A stretch of DNA of 64,000 bases, from positions 88,501-152,500 of the forward strand of contig JAXRKP010000378.1 in the NCBI GenBank assembly GCA_037039925.1. The letters are read 5' to 3'. This DNA comes from Doris montereyensis. Lineage: Eukaryota; Mollusca; Gastropoda; Nudibranchia; Dorididae. Position 1 is the stretch's first letter. Each line of letters opens with the position of its first letter. This document shows positions 1 to 60,689 of the stretch, piece after piece. The notes under the pieces were generated by a model. It did no database searches. It was not told the origin of the DNA and was given only the letters and a program-made list of their open reading frames with translations. A program made the position numbers and the translations under genes.

Positions 1-4
1 GTAA

Positions 5-312
5 GTCTGTATTTACCTTGAAAAGTATGTATAAGATATGAGGGTTTACTGTCTTTCTTTTTAAAGAAACCCAAACGACAGAGAGAGAAGGGTAAAAGTC
101 TGGAGACCTTATTCTGAGTTCGCAAAACTATCATTGCACCTTCCCAGAAAGGCCAGCGATTGGCATACTTTTTATTATGTGTACATTAAAGGGGCTTAAT
201 TCAATTTAAACAATCAATGTTTTCTAAAATATTATGGCCATCCGTCGTGCATGTAAGAAATAGTTTGCGCGGTTAACATCTGTGTTTTTTATTTGAAAGG
301 GTTGGCAACTAT
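5..312 (+). repeat. Dispersed repeat R1, copy 1
   Basis: About 300 bp that reappear near 16885 and 24086: TTTACCTTGAAAAGTATGTA, then CCCAGAAAGGCCAGCGAT, TCAATGTTTTCT and GGTTGGCAACTATG. No coding potential. It lies in an intron of EEA1. Confidence 0.75.
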
Positions 313-524
313 GCTTATTACATACACACCCCGCCCATGTAATGTAGTGAAAATGTCGACATAGAGAAAGCTGTCCACTGGGTTTTTTTCATTGAGCACA
401 TTGTATTTGTGTATGTGTATTTCTGTGTGCCAATGAAAGATAAATTATTCAACAGAAAATTGTTTTAGTGATGTTTGTCTCAGCTTAGTTCATACCTCGC
501 TCATCTCATGCCTTAACGGTTTCA

Positions 525-1412
525 AGGAAATCTGAATTAAGTATCATAAAGTCTTGCCGCAATATTTGACTATGATCATGATGAAATCTGAATTCAATAT
601 CATAAAGTCTTACCGCAATATTTGATTATGACCATTATGGAATCTGAATTCAATATCGTAAAGTTTTACCACAATATTTGACTATGACCATATTGAGGTC
701 TGAATTAAATATCATAAAGTCTTGCCGCAATATTTTATTATGACCGTATTGAAATCTGAATTCGATATCATAAGGTCTTACCACAATATTTGACTATGAC
801 CGTATTGAAATCTGAATTCAATATCATAAAGTCTTGCCGCAATATTTGACTATGACCATATTGAAATCTGAATTCAAATATCATAAAGTCTTGCCGCAAT
901 ATTTTACTATGACCGTATTGAAATCTGAATTCAATATCATAAAGTCTTGCCACAATATTTGACTATGACCGTATTGAAATCTTAATTAAATTTCATACAA
1001 GTTTTGTCACAATATTTGACTATGACCGTAATTCAATATCATAAAGGCCTGTAGCAATATTTGACTATGACCATGATGAAATCTGAATTCAATATCATAA
1101 AGTCCTGTAGCAATATTTGACTATGACCATATTTAAATCTGAATTAAATATCATAAAGTCCTGTAGCAATATTTGACTATGACCATATTTAAATCTGAAT
1201 TAAATATCATAAAGTCCTGTAGCAATATTTGACTATGACCATATCGAAATCTGAATTCAATGTCATAAAGTCTTGCCGCAATATTTGACTATGACCATGA
1301 TGAAATCTAAATTAAATATCATAAAGTCATGTAGCAGTATTTGACTATGACCGTGATGAAATCTGAATTAAATATCAAAAGGTTTTGCAACCATATTTAA
1401 CTATGACCATGA
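525..1412 (+). repeat. 56-bp minisatellite, about 16 copies
   Basis: Tandem unit of about 56 bp containing TCAATATCATAAAGTCTTGC and CAATATTTGACTATGACC. Copies differ by a few substitutions (CGTATT or CATGATG at the junction; GTCTTGCCGC or GTCCTGTAGC inside). It abuts the first visible exon. Confidence 0.9.
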
Positions 1413-1431
1413 TATGTTTTAGTGACATCAG

Positions 1432-49649
<48,218 letters not shown>

Positions 49650-50060
49650 GAACGGCCTTAATTATTACCCCATCCTCCCATCCTTCTCCCAGAGTTGAAA
49701 TTGACAGCAGCAGAAAAAATTGCCTGCAGTCATGTCAATGTCCTTAGCTTTCAAAGGAGATTATAAACATTGTTTTAGCTTTCAAGTAGATAAACATTGT
49801 TTTAACTTTCAAGGAGGTAAACAATTGTTTTAGCTTTCAAGGACATAAACAATTATTTTAACTTTCAAGGAGATAAACACTTGTTTTAGCTTTCAAGGAG
49901 ATTATAAACATTGTTTTAGCTTTCAAGGAGATAAACAATTGTTTTAGCTTTCAAGGAGATAATAAACATTGTTTTAGCTTTCAAGGAGATAAACAATGAT
50001 TTAAATTCCAAGGAGATCATAAACATTGTTTTAGCTTTCAAGGAGGTAAACATTGGTTTT
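49650..50060 (+). other. EEA1 3' UTR start with short tandem repeat
   Basis: Directly after the stop codon. From 49747 to 50055 there are about ten imperfect copies of a 27-31 bp unit (TTTTAGCTTTCAAGGAGATA then AACAATTG or similar). As the repeat lies in the likely mature transcript, it is one of the few arrays here expected to survive splicing. Confidence 0.6.
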
Positions 50061-51584
50061 GAGATGAGCAATAATGTATGAGAGGCAGCGGTTATATGTA
50101 CCTTCCATGTGTTGCCTTGTAAATGTTGACATCATTAACGACAAAAGCTTGACATAAAGGACGAAATAGGATTGCTTGCTTATAGAAAAGTCCCATGTAG
50201 ATGCTTTCATTCATTATGATGTTATGTTGTTGACTTGCAGTGTGCACATAGCAATGGTGTAACACGACTTAGATTTTTTTTTTGGGGGGGGGGTCTTTGG
50301 TCTTTAAATGTAATATGTTACATACGTCAACCAAGTTAATGGACGACTTTAAAAAAACAAGGGAGTTAACTTCTTATCTGCTAAGCTTGCACTTTTGTTC
50401 TTTAAGTTATTTCTATAGTTTCTGTTAATAGGAACTAAAAAAATCAACAATTATTGATTCTTACAATAATTGTTTGGTTTTCTTTTCTTTCACTTACATT
50501 CATTTGTCTATTATATTTATTGCCACCTTTGGTTTTCCTCACTGTCAACTGTCAGTGTGTTGTGTGTATGCTTCTTCTATTCCTATTTTACTTTCTGCCA
50601 ATGCTGTTCTTTGCTATCTGTCATTTTTCGTTAGCGTCTTGCCATTTGTTGCGGCTGTTTTGTTGCTTTCTCATCACTTCCATTCTAGTTTTTGCACCAT
50701 TTTAGCCTTCCAATATGGCTTGGATAAAAAATAAAATAAAAATTTCTTTTTCCAAATGCCTGGCAAATTCATGATGCTACCAGTACATTTTCTTTGCTTC
50801 TTTTTTTTTTATTATATAAGAAAAATGGTTTTTTTAATATTTCCTTTTTTTCACTGTAACAGACTGATTCAGTTCTTGAATTTGACTGTCAGTACGCCTG
50901 GCGTTTGCATGTCAGTGCGTTGGGGTTTTTAAAATTATGTTTTTGCACCATACTAATATATAAATATGTCCCTTACAGACTGTGATATATGTCTGTCCTT
51001 GTTTCAAAATGCCTGTTCTAAAATTAAAGCATCGTAATTCACCTTTGTCCAATTTGGATTTGTTGAAGGCAGGTGTCATGTATATATATACATATATATA
51101 TGGCTTGGTCCCGACTGAATGTGTTTGGCTGAAAGTGTGTGATGCTTGTTGCCTTAGCCTGAAGTTGCTTTATTTCATAGGCTGCTTACCATATATACGT
51201 AATTTTCATTAGGAGCATGCAATAATAATATCTTTCATCCCTTCTTTTAAAATTGTCTAATTCAGATGTATTGATTTGTTGTTTTTGTCCGTGCCTGAAA
51301 TACCTACAATATCATATTATATACCAATGTTTTATAGATGGACTTATGGGGCACTTTTTTCTTACATACATTCCATACACTTTCCTTTGTTATGTTTCCA
51401 CGTATTGGATTGATGATCTTTTTGAAATTAAGAAAAAAAATGTCTGAGAACTTACATGTGAAATACCTTGGTGCCTGGCGGAGGGGTTCCTGTTTATTGA
51501 TGAGTTTTCTTTATAACCACATAAAGCTATCGATTATCACTGTGTTACTTGGTGTTTTCTCGGTTTTTGAGATATTTTTCATAA
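50061..51584 (+). other. Probable EEA1 3' UTR and flank, no gene seen
   Basis: AT-rich unique sequence containing the candidate poly(A) signals. Short open frames here lack coding character. Confidence 0.4.
50730..50740 (+). terminator. Candidate EEA1 poly(A) signals
   Basis: Two overlapping AATAAA hexamers (50730-50735 and 50735-50740) about 1.1 kb past the stop codon, the first AATAAA pair I see in the 3' flank. Further AATAAA hexamers near 54553 and 56943 leave longer 3' ends possible. Confidence 0.35.
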
Positions 51585-52070
51585 GCTATTACTGATTTTT
51601 TATCTTTTCTTTGTTTCTAATATGTTTTCATAATTATTACTGTTACTTCATATTTTCTTTGTTTCTAAGATATTTTCATGCTATGACTGTTATTTCACCT
51701 TTTCTTTGTTTCTAAGATATTTTCATCAGCTATTTCTGTTATTTCATCTTTTCTTTCTTTTAAGATGTTTTCACAAGCTTTTACTGTTATTTAATCTTTT
51801 CTTTGTTTCTAAGATATTTAAACTATCACTCAGTATCACTGCTATTTTATATTTTCTGTGCTCTAAGATATTTTCATAAGCTTTTACTGTTTTTAATTTT
51901 TTCTTTGTTTAAAGATACTTTCATAAGCTATTTCTGTTATTTAATCTTTTTTTTGTTCTAAGATATTTTCATAAGCTATTACTGTTATTTCATCTTTTAT
52001 TTGTTTTAAGATATTTTTAGATTCTATTACTATTATGCAATCCTTTCTTTGTTTTCAAGATATTTCCATG
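51585..52070 (+). repeat. About 48-bp degenerate minisatellite
   Basis: About ten diverged copies of ATCTTTTCTTTGTTTCTAAG, ATATTTTCATAAGCTATTAC and TGTTATTTC. Confidence 0.85.
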
Positions 52071-52382
52071 TCTTTGTCATCTTTGGATTTTATTAACGAC
52101 GCACCGTGTCATTTTGTGCATATGGCAAGCCTTAATTAACGCTGTAACTGTAATTTTCCTGTTCCTTTTAGCACCACTGTAATATCTTCATCTTGTACTT
52201 TTTCCTTCAAATGTGTCAACACTATCATTGTCGTCTTCTTTGTTTCTTCTGAGATTACTGGAGAATGATTGGCAAGGCTTTTATTATTGAGCTATCTACG
52301 TATCTCTGCTATAACATGATATCACTTTATAAATTATATATTTAATCAGAATTGAGAATCGTGAAACGCTTTGTATCTCTAT

Positions 52383-52543
52383 GGTGGGCGGTTGACGGGC
52401 ACTACTAGTAGGTCCTACTTTTCCTTTCCTTATCTTTCATCTTGCTGTTTCCTCTTAATTCACCCTCAGATCACCGCAATGGTGGACAGGGTAAATTTCA
52501 ATGAAACAAACAAAAGGTATCTCTATGTAAAATAGATGTTAGA

Positions 52544-52592
<49 letters not shown>

Positions 52593-52740
52593 TTGTTTGG
52601 CTATTGGAGACAAACTCTGAGGGGTTTGGAGTGCGCTACTGGTAGATCCCACTGCTTGCTATTTACTCTTTCACACACCTTTCATCTTGTTGTATCCTCT
52701 TAACTCACCCTGGAGATCACTGCATATGGTGGATTGATGA
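52383..52740 (+). repeat. Two SINE family B tails around a (CA)n run
   Basis: Tail 1 at 52383-52515 (GGGCACTACTAGTAGGTCCT, CCTCTTAATTCACCCTCAGA, GGTAAATTTCAATGAAAC) and tail 2 at 52620-52740 (CGCTACTGGTAGATCCCACT, TTAACTCACCCTGGAGATCA) are separated by about 23 CA dinucleotides at 52541-52587. Confidence 0.6.
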
Positions 52741-52997
52741 ACTAACAAATATGTCAATGCGAGAGTAAGACAATGAAGTGTAAATGTGGGTCCATACAGT
52801 GAATGGCTATAGCACTGGTAATATTTCATGGGTGCGGCTATTCAGAGGTTTCCTGGAATGTTATGACGTTATGGCCCATCTACCTCAGTACAATGAAGAA
52901 AATAATTATTGGCAGTGTTAGGGAGAGATCATTAAACCAGGGCATTTCATTTAAACTCTCTGTCTTTCAGCTAAAGGAGCACTTTGTGTCCCAGGAC

Positions 52998-53265
52998 AGG
53001 TCCAAGTTATGTGGAAACACACCCACTGTCTACAAGTGGACATAAGTTATGTGGAAACACACCCACTGTCTACAAGTGGACAGTAGTTATGTGGAAACAC
53101 ACCCACTGTCTACAAGTGGACAGGTCCCGTAAGTTATGTGGAAACACACCCACTGTCTACAAGTGGACAGGAGCAAGTTATGTGAAACACACCCACTGTC
53201 TACAAGTGGACAGGTCCCGTAAGTTATGTGGAAACACACCCACTGTCTACAAGTGGACAGGTAGA
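52998..53265 (+). repeat. 43 to 58-bp minisatellite, six copies
   Basis: Conserved core AAGTTATGTGGAAACACACC plus CACTGTCTACAAGTGGACA, with a variable spacer (AT, AGT, GGTCCCGT or GGAGC) between copies. Confidence 0.9.
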
Positions 53266-53669
53266 GAAAAAAGTCTTGTAATGAGTGTTAGATTCGCACA
53301 AAATTAAATGAGGTTGAAGTTCAGTCCCAAGAATCAGATTTCAATCATTAAAAAAATTTTGCGAGACTTTTGGAATCGGTAATGAGATTGTGTCCATTCA
53401 CTTATGGTTACCAAAAGTTCCTGTGTGTCATCTTAGTTCCTTGTTTAAGACTATGCCAATGTTTTTTTTAAAGAGACAATATCTGTTTAATTGAAATAGA
53501 TCTTAATCTTATTTATCACTGCCTATATCGCAAGACATTCATTAAAAAACTTTGTTATGTATGTTAATGTTCCATATCTTGAATTTGAGTGGGTCAGTGT
53601 TTGTATCAATGTTTTGAGTTTCTTAGAGACATTTATCTGAGAAATTTCACAAGATTTATTTTTGTAAAA

Positions 53670-53912
53670 GGGAAATGACACAAGAGTAATATTGTAAAGG
53701 TTATGGAAAGGACACAAGAGTAATATTGTAAAGGTTATGGAAAGGACACAAGAGTAATATTGTAAAGCTTATGGAAATGACACAAGAGTAATATTGTAAA
53801 GCTTAAGGAAATGAAACAAGAGTAATATTGTAAAGCTTATGGAAATGACACAAGAGTAATATTGTAAAGCTTAAGGAAATGACACAAGAGTAATATTGTA
53901 AAGCAAATGGAA
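53670..53912 (+). repeat. 34-bp minisatellite, about seven copies
   Basis: Units of ATGACACAAGAGTAATATTG plus TAAAGCTTATGGAA; first two with GGTTATGGAAAGG. Confidence 0.9.
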
Positions 53913-53987
53913 AGGAATGAAAAGACATTCAATTTCTATAGGCTAAAGATTTAAGTAAGAAAGTTCATTCAACATATCTTTATTGAA

Positions 53988-54195
53988 CTCTGGCATTGGT
54001 AGCCCAATTGTTAGACTGCAGGACTTGCGATCTTGAGGTGCCGGTTAGGTCCGACCTTGTGTTCCTTGTGAAATAAATTCCTGCAGTAGACTAGCAGGAG
54101 GTGATTATTATCATCTGTCTCGCTTGATGCTATAAAATAAAAACTGATAAGCTCTAGCTCTATGGGCTGTAACGGCCTAAAGGAACTTTTTTCAC
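53988..54195 (+). repeat. SINE family A, plus orientation, internally deleted
   Basis: GGTAGCCCAATTGTTAGACT, GCGATCTTGAGGTGCCGG, TTCCTTGTGAAAT and tail CTCTATGGGCTGTAACGGCC. Confidence 0.72.
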
Positions 54196-55447
54196 ATTGA
54201 CTCTAGTAATCAGCAATAAGACATTTTGGTTTCCATTGTCATAAATAAATGAGATCATTGCAAAGTTCCCTTTCAAACTCATTAGATTTCTTTGTTTACT
54301 TGTTTACTTAAATTCAACAATGTTTTGCCTTAGGCTCCCTTTTCCTTTGTTTATTTTTTTTTTTCCATAGAGATTTTGTTATTTCTCTAAAAAAAAAACA
54401 TAATACCATGATGAATATCATTTGATTTGTGCCATTGAGATTCATGTAAATACAGTGTTGTGTATGCAAAATAATCCCAAAATTTGTCATGCTACACATG
54501 GTGCCCAATATTATGTTACCTGTGACTTTCAAATATTATGTGTTAGATAACGGAATAAAATTGTATTTTTTCTCATAATGTAATTATCGTTTGCATTTAT
54601 TTAGAATAGCTAAGACTTCTATCTACCAAAGGTACATTCCACTTCTTATGACCAGCAGCTAAAAAGCCTTGCCGTATTGCTTACCACAACAAAGAACAAA
54701 CGGATGAAAGATTAGTGGACAGGATTTTAATATTAAAGAATTTTCCTCGGAACTGATGAAGAAAGTATTATTATCTTGTTTCTTGTTATCTTAGAATAGA
54801 AATGTCATTTTTACCTCTAAAGCTATAGTTATGTTTAAGATCTTGCTTCTTTTTTTTATTGTTTTTGGGACTTGATTCAGCAGTCTCTTCAGATTTTAGA
54901 TGTTGTTTGTTTGGGATTCATTTTTATTTGACAATGACATATTTACAAGAGGGGACTAGGAAAAACCAACTAGGAATGTGCCCAAAATTTATTTCCTTTA
55001 TATAAAAGGTAATATACTTGGTTTTGCATTTTAAAGACACAACCCCCTCCATATATGCTGTGTAATGTGCAGTTCTCATCATACTTTGTGTCTTTGACTT
55101 TGACTGCATTAGTTTGGGACGAAAAATATGTTTATTTCAAATTCTTTTTTGTATTCCAAATACAAGATCCACATTGATCACATGTGTTATTTTTAATTTT
55201 TGGTCAGCGTTTTACTTTGATTTTGTTGCTGTTGTGTTTGTGTTGGTATTGGTATTACAGTATTGTTTTTGTTTCTTTTTGTCGCTATTTTGCGTTTTAT
55301 TGGTATTGCAGTGTTTCATCAGAGACTCTCTCTTCAACCTCCATACATCCATCAGTGAGGTAAACAAATATTTGTGGACAACTTGTGTGACAGTACAAAT
55401 AGAATGCTTCAAATCATAGATTTTTAACTTCCCTCAGCAATTTTATT
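54196..55447 (+). other. Intergenic sequence without recognised feature
   Basis: AT-rich. An AATAAA at about 54553 might serve as a distal EEA1 poly(A) signal. No open frame has coding character. Confidence 0.35.
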
Positions 55448-55712
55448 AGTGGCATTGGTAGGTGGTCCAGTGACCAGACAGCTAGACTTGATATCATGAG
55501 ATCCTGGGTTCAAATCCTAGCAATGCTAGATCTGATGATGTGTTTCATATGAAAACACTTAATGTGCAATCCCACTCAACCCATGTGTGCAACTGGGTAC
55601 CAGCATCCAATCAATTGTGGAATAAAACCCGCGGCATACCAGCAAACTGACTATGAGGCCACCTCGTGCTATAGAAACTGGAATTATATGCTCCAGTTCA
55701 ATGTACCTAAAT
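55448..55712 (+). repeat. SINE family A, plus orientation, next to a retrotransposon 3' end
   Basis: GGTCCAGTGACCAGACAGCT, GATCCTGGGTTCAAATCC, CACTCAACCCATGTGTGC and GTGCTATAGAAACTGG. It is followed within about 15 bp by the CTTT-repeat 3' tail of the retrotransposon fragment. Confidence 0.8.
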
Positions 55713-55723
55713 GAAATGATATT

Positions 55724-56480
55724 CTTTCTTTCTTTCTTTATCAGCTCCCATTCTACCTTCCGGTGTATGGGTGTAGATGCCCTAAATGATCTTTCTCCAG
55801 GCTGCCCTGTCCTGACAGTGTCTGTTTCCTTCCATGAAAGTTAAATTTCTTTGCGTTAATGCCTCTTTTATATCTTCTTCCCACTTTCTCCGAGGTCTGC
55901 CTTTTGATCTTGTACCTTCAGTTTTATCACTGTATACTGATTTAGCTATTCTCTTGTCATTCATTCTCTTAACATGCCCAAACCATCTCAGTTAATTCAT
56001 TTCTATCTTAGTTTTTATGCTATCTGCTTTGGTTTGATCTCTTATTGTTGTGTTTCTGATATTGTCTCTTTTAGTATTCCCTACTACTCTTCTTAGATAT
56101 TTCATTTCGACTGCCTGCACTCTACTGTATTCTGTACTGTCTAAGGTCCAGGTTTCACTGCCATAGAGGAGAATAGGACAATAAACTGTGTTGTATACTG
56201 CCATTTTGGTTTTTGTTGACAATTCTTGTTTACCTACAAATGCCTTTCCTAGATGGTTATATATTGTACTTGCCTTTTGGATTCTCTGGCTAATTTCTTC
56301 TCTTAGTTTTCCTTCTGAGTTAATCATTACTCCTAAGTAATTGTAGCTTTGAACTTGTTCTAAATTCTCCCTGCTAATTTAAGATTTTGTGTTTTAGCTT
56401 CCCTAGCATTGTTTTGGTTTTCTTTGCATTTACTCTCATTCCTCTTTTATTTAATTCATTATTCATTATGTTGATATTTG
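55724..56480 (-). mobile_element. 5'-truncated copy of the same non-LTR retrotransposon
   Basis: Minus strand, C-terminal part of the reverse transcriptase ORF only: LLYGSETWTLDSTEYSRVQ, MKYLRRVVGNTKRDNIRN and KRIAKSVYSDKTEGTRSKG, ending with the same (AAAG)n tail as 2131. It retains about 200 bp lost from the first copy, and a frameshift splits it near 55985. Confidence 0.85.
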
Positions 56481-57159
56481 ACTGCGATGGGCTAGATTTA
56501 ACGAATCCTTCCTACCATAACTCAGATATTGAGATGTGTTTGGTATGGGGGGAAGGAAACAATACAGAATATAAAGAGATGATGTTATATCTGTAATAGG
56601 TCCCAATAGTTAGACATTTTAAACTCAATTCCTTTGAAGGTACAACTCCATTTACTATGTATTAAATTAAGAGGAACACAATCAACTTACAATGGAATTG
56701 TTCCTATGAACAATTGGCGTGTTTGGTGGAAATTACAATATCTGTTTATGTTATTAGTAGTCAATGTCAGTGAAAAGCTGTTATAGTTAGTGTTAATTTT
56801 GGTGATGACAATTCATGTGAGCTTCTATGAGGGCAATCAATCATATCCTGTTAGTGTTAATTGTCCTTTGTTTTCCTTTTGATTTTACTTGTTGATGTTA
56901 CAATGTATACATTTTATATTTTAAAAAACCCATTTTATTGGACAATAAAAGATTACTGACACTTAAGTCTCTATTTTAGTTTCCTCTGATGGTATTTTTT
57001 TCTGCTATTGAATTCCTTTTACTTTAACAAAGAGCTTACCGTTTTATTATATCTATATATCTTTGTCTACAAAAGTTCCTCTGTTTCCCATTTATCTGTT
57101 TGTCCGTCTGTCTCTGTTTGTCTATCTATCCGTCCCTCCCTCTCTCTCTGTTCCTCTTT
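56481..57159 (+). other. Intergenic, no recognised feature
   Basis: AT-rich with an AATAAA near 56943. Nothing else seen on either strand. Confidence 0.35.
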
Positions 57160-57718
<559 letters not shown>

Positions 57719-58129
57719 GCCCAGTATATATAATTCATTAATTGTCATATTTCTCCGTGACCCAAATACGTGCAAGAACGATCAGATTATAGATTAAGAA
57801 AATTTTATTACAAACATAACAAGAGTATGAGACAGAGGGGAGATGACATGGAGAATGTGCAATGGCAGTTTGATATACGTAGATGGGTGCAGAATTGGTG
57901 CAATGGCTTGTATGTAAAATAAATTGTGTCGCAAGTAAAGAGAGGAAGTTTTCATGGTTTGAAGTAAATGGACGATCAATCGATAGACAGATGGGTAGAT
58001 AGATACAAACAAACACATAAATAGATATAGTCAGACAGAGAAAGGCAGACATCCAGATAGACTACATAACAAAGAAAGAGAGAAAAAGATAACGAGGGAG
58101 AACGAAAAGAAAGAGATAGATAGAAAGAG

Positions 58130-58133
<4 letters not shown>

Positions 58134-58180
<47 letters not shown>
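58134..58180 (+). repeat. (GA)n microsatellite
   Basis: About 22 GA units, ending GGGGGGAGG, within a longer purine-rich, GATA-rich stretch from 57970. Confidence 0.93.
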
Positions 58181-58183
<3 letters not shown>

Positions 58184-58317
58184 AGGTATGAGGATGATGA
58201 TGATGATGCAGAAAGAGCATACATAACTATTACTAGATCTATGTACGTATTAATATCATAATTGGAAGGCCATAGTCATAAGCATCCATATCAATAGTAT
58301 AATACATAAATGTTATT

Positions 58318-58640
58318 GCCCGGGTGATATCAAGTACGATTATTAGATCGAGTCAGTACTCTACTCTAAGTTTACGCGGGTAAGTGAACGATACTATTCC
58401 ATTTTAAATTATAAGACCTGGTGAAAATGGCTTCTTAGATGGATGAAAATTCTACTCAAAGACGGTGAAACAATGAAATGTTCCTTAATTAAACGCTGTA
58501 GAAAGATTCCTTAAATAAAAACGATCTCGGGATCATTAATTTAGACTCTACATGCAAAACATGTTTACCCTTAGTAACCTGGCAACAGAGCCTTGGGCGC
58601 ACATAGAACGACCAGCTCAGAATTAAATATTGTCGATACA
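58318..58640 (+). repeat. Dispersed repeat R2, copy 2
   Basis: GGGTGATATCAAGTACGATT, TTAGATCGAGTCAGTA, TTTACGCGGGTAAG, GAAAATTCTACTCAAAGACG and GCTCAGAATTAAATATTGTC match the copy at 43052 in the same order. Confidence 0.75.
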
Positions 58641-58739
58641 GTATAGTATGTACACGGACCCTTCAATAACCGAACTATTCCTTTGATTGACTACAGAATT
58701 CACTTACTACGATGTTAGGAGGAGTTGCAGCGAAACCGT

Positions 58740-58990
58740 CTTGTTGTGAGTTTATATCTTATAACCACGCACGACGACACTGGTTCAAACCCCCATGGCT
58801 GGCCCAGTTGGGGTTTTTTTCCACAACGTTGTACTCTTAGGAAAGGTACTTCACTCTGATTTGCTCACTTGGTTCAGATGTGAATGAGTACCCAGCTGTA
58901 GGAAAAGAAAGATCTTGTCAGAATGTTAATACGAAGTGCCTGACATGCTGGTAGACAGTATGCTTCCCAGAGATTCGACCTATAAATCCA
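58740..58990 (+). repeat. Possible diverged tRNA-like SINE
   Basis: CACTGGTTCAAACCCCCATG resembles a B box. Later parts (TTAGGAAAGGTACTTCACTC, TGAATGAGTACCCAGCTG) echo family A spacing but are strongly diverged. Confidence 0.35.
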
Positions 58991-59445
58991 TCGTTTTATT
59001 TATGTGTTTATTATGTGTTTATTGTACAATGAAAGGATCGTGGGGGACTATTTTATGAAAGATACTGTTTCATTCATACGTTTTAAGAAATATTTGTAGT
59101 AATCATTTCTAATTGATTTTAGATTCGTATGAGAGAAACAGTAATGTTTTGATTGTGACACAAAGCAACATACAAATAGGCGAAGTTGAGTTTTGAGCAG
59201 CTAGTTGTCGGTCAACCATAATGTGCGTAACCCCCCCCCCAATTTTTTAAATCAAATTGGTCTCATGAAATCACTGGCCATGTATACAGATAAATAACTG
59301 TACATTACATCGGTAATAGACGGAAGAGAGGTAGGATTTGCCTCACCGACCATGAGCGGTGATTTCAGGGTGAACGGAAAGGAGATGTTGAGTAGCTATT
59401 GATCAAGGGTTGATTGGAGGCATGGTGGGTATACACGTAGGCCTA

Positions 59446-59625
59446 CTATAAAACAATACACAGGCAGCTTCGATGTTGGTTTTGATGAAAGGCGGTAAGC
59501 TTTGGGTCATTTTGAGTGGCTGACTGAACTGCTTGAACTGCTTTCAGAACTGCCTTAGCGGCTCCTTCGAGGTCGCCATTTTGAACTGCAATTGCTGCGT
59601 CTGCGGTCACTCTGGCTGCCATCAT
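59446..59625 (-). CDS. Convergent gene of unknown function, last exon
   Basis: Minus strand acceptor TTCATCATCAG, then an open frame of 59 codons ending in TAG at 59446-59448. It includes AAKAVLKAVQAVQSATQ, an alanine-rich amphipathic helix. Phase 0 joins the exon at 60053-60345. A candidate AATAAA on the minus strand lies at 58995-59000. I do not recognise the family. Confidence 0.65.
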   Translation of the reverse strand: MMAARVTADAAIAVQNGDLEGAAKAVLKAVQAVQSATQNDPKLTAFHQNQHRSCLCIVL

Positions 59626-59711
59626 CTGATGATGAATTTGACAAGAGTAAAAAGAAACAAAAATTAGATTACATCTTAGGCAGATCAGCCAGTATATCTT
59701 TTGGTCTATCT

Positions 59712-59776
59712 GCCTCTCTCTGTCTGTCTGTCTCTGTCTGTCTGTCTCTGTCTATCTGTCTGTCTGTCTGTCTGTC

Positions 59777-59866
<90 letters not shown>

Positions 59867-59868
59867 TC
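59712..59868 (+). repeat. (CTGT)n and (CT)n microsatellite
   Basis: TCTG-rich run then CT run, in the intron of the minus-strand gene. Confidence 0.94.
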
Positions 59869-60052
59869 TCTCTTTGCAATCTACACTAGAAGATATAGAG
59901 AGATAGACATGAGAGGAGAGGAGAGGGACATAGAGGGTTAGGTAGAGACAGAGAGACCAAGGTAACTTTTGGTCTATGAACATTTCTCTTTCCCATGACG
60001 ACCAAAACATTCCATTACCCCTTCACTTTTCCTGGCCTCGACCATGACCTAC

Positions 60053-60345
60053 CTTGGCTGTTTTGACAACTTTTGAATTCTCCAATCCGTTGTCTGTGTG
60101 AGATGCTACGTAATCAGCCACGCCTGCAGCCATGATTGATGACACGAATCGATTGGCTAAGATGGTAGCTTCCTCGAGCCACTTCCGGTGAGAGTGACAC
60201 GGTCGAGCATCGTGAGAACGAGACTTCCGGTTCTTTGGTATGTGTGCCTGAGGAGGCGCACTAAACAATGACGTTCCTGGAGATGCAAATGGACCGGTTG
60301 AGTTGGACGGTGGAAGGTCTGTGCTCTCATTTGCTTTTCCTGCCT
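60053..60345 (-). CDS. Convergent gene of unknown function, penultimate exon
   Basis: Minus strand acceptor after a TTTCCTTTCCCC tract and ATGATCAG, donor AAG with GTAGGT. 293 nt, phase 1 in and phase 0 out, no stops. Encodes AGKANESTDLPPSNSTG, a low-complexity linker, then KSRSHDARPCHSHRK and a hydrophobic-patterned helix WLEEATILANRFVSSIMAAG. The helix could bind a partner, for instance as an A-kinase-anchor-like helix, but that is speculation. Confidence 0.7.
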
Positions 60346-60689
60346 CTGATCATGGATTGGGGAAAGGAAATGGCAGAGACAAATGATGATATTATCATCG
60401 TTATGAAAGCATAAAGCTAGGAATAAAACAAATATTTTCTTCAAAGCTATAGATGGTCAACTGTTTATCCCATTAGATCAACTCTAAGCTGGTACAAGAA
60501 AAACCAGATCAGACTGTCAAACATACATGGTTCCACCTTCAGACATTGATTGTCACCTGTACTCATTTTACCAACGTTTAGTAAATCTGTTTCACAAACT
60601 GCCAACACAAATCAAACACAGGAGTAGCAAAGAAGTCTATAAAACAGAATTAAGCACATCACTTCGAGATCAAAATTGAATTTAAGTTA

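Noticed and set aside
1..6. GTAAGT at the very first bases, suggesting the window begins exactly at an intron
   Set aside because: It is also the start of repeat R1, and the preceding base is not available, so a real donor cannot be claimed.
50454..51595. Hydrophobic open frames in the 3' flank as small membrane proteins
   Set aside because: T-rich sequence gives Phe/Leu/Ile-rich frames by composition; frames overlap each other and lack any conserved motif.
52984..53307. Open frame with repeated CGNTPTVYKWT as a repeat protein
   Set aside because: It is a six-copy minisatellite with variable spacers that change the frame between copies; no homology or splice context.
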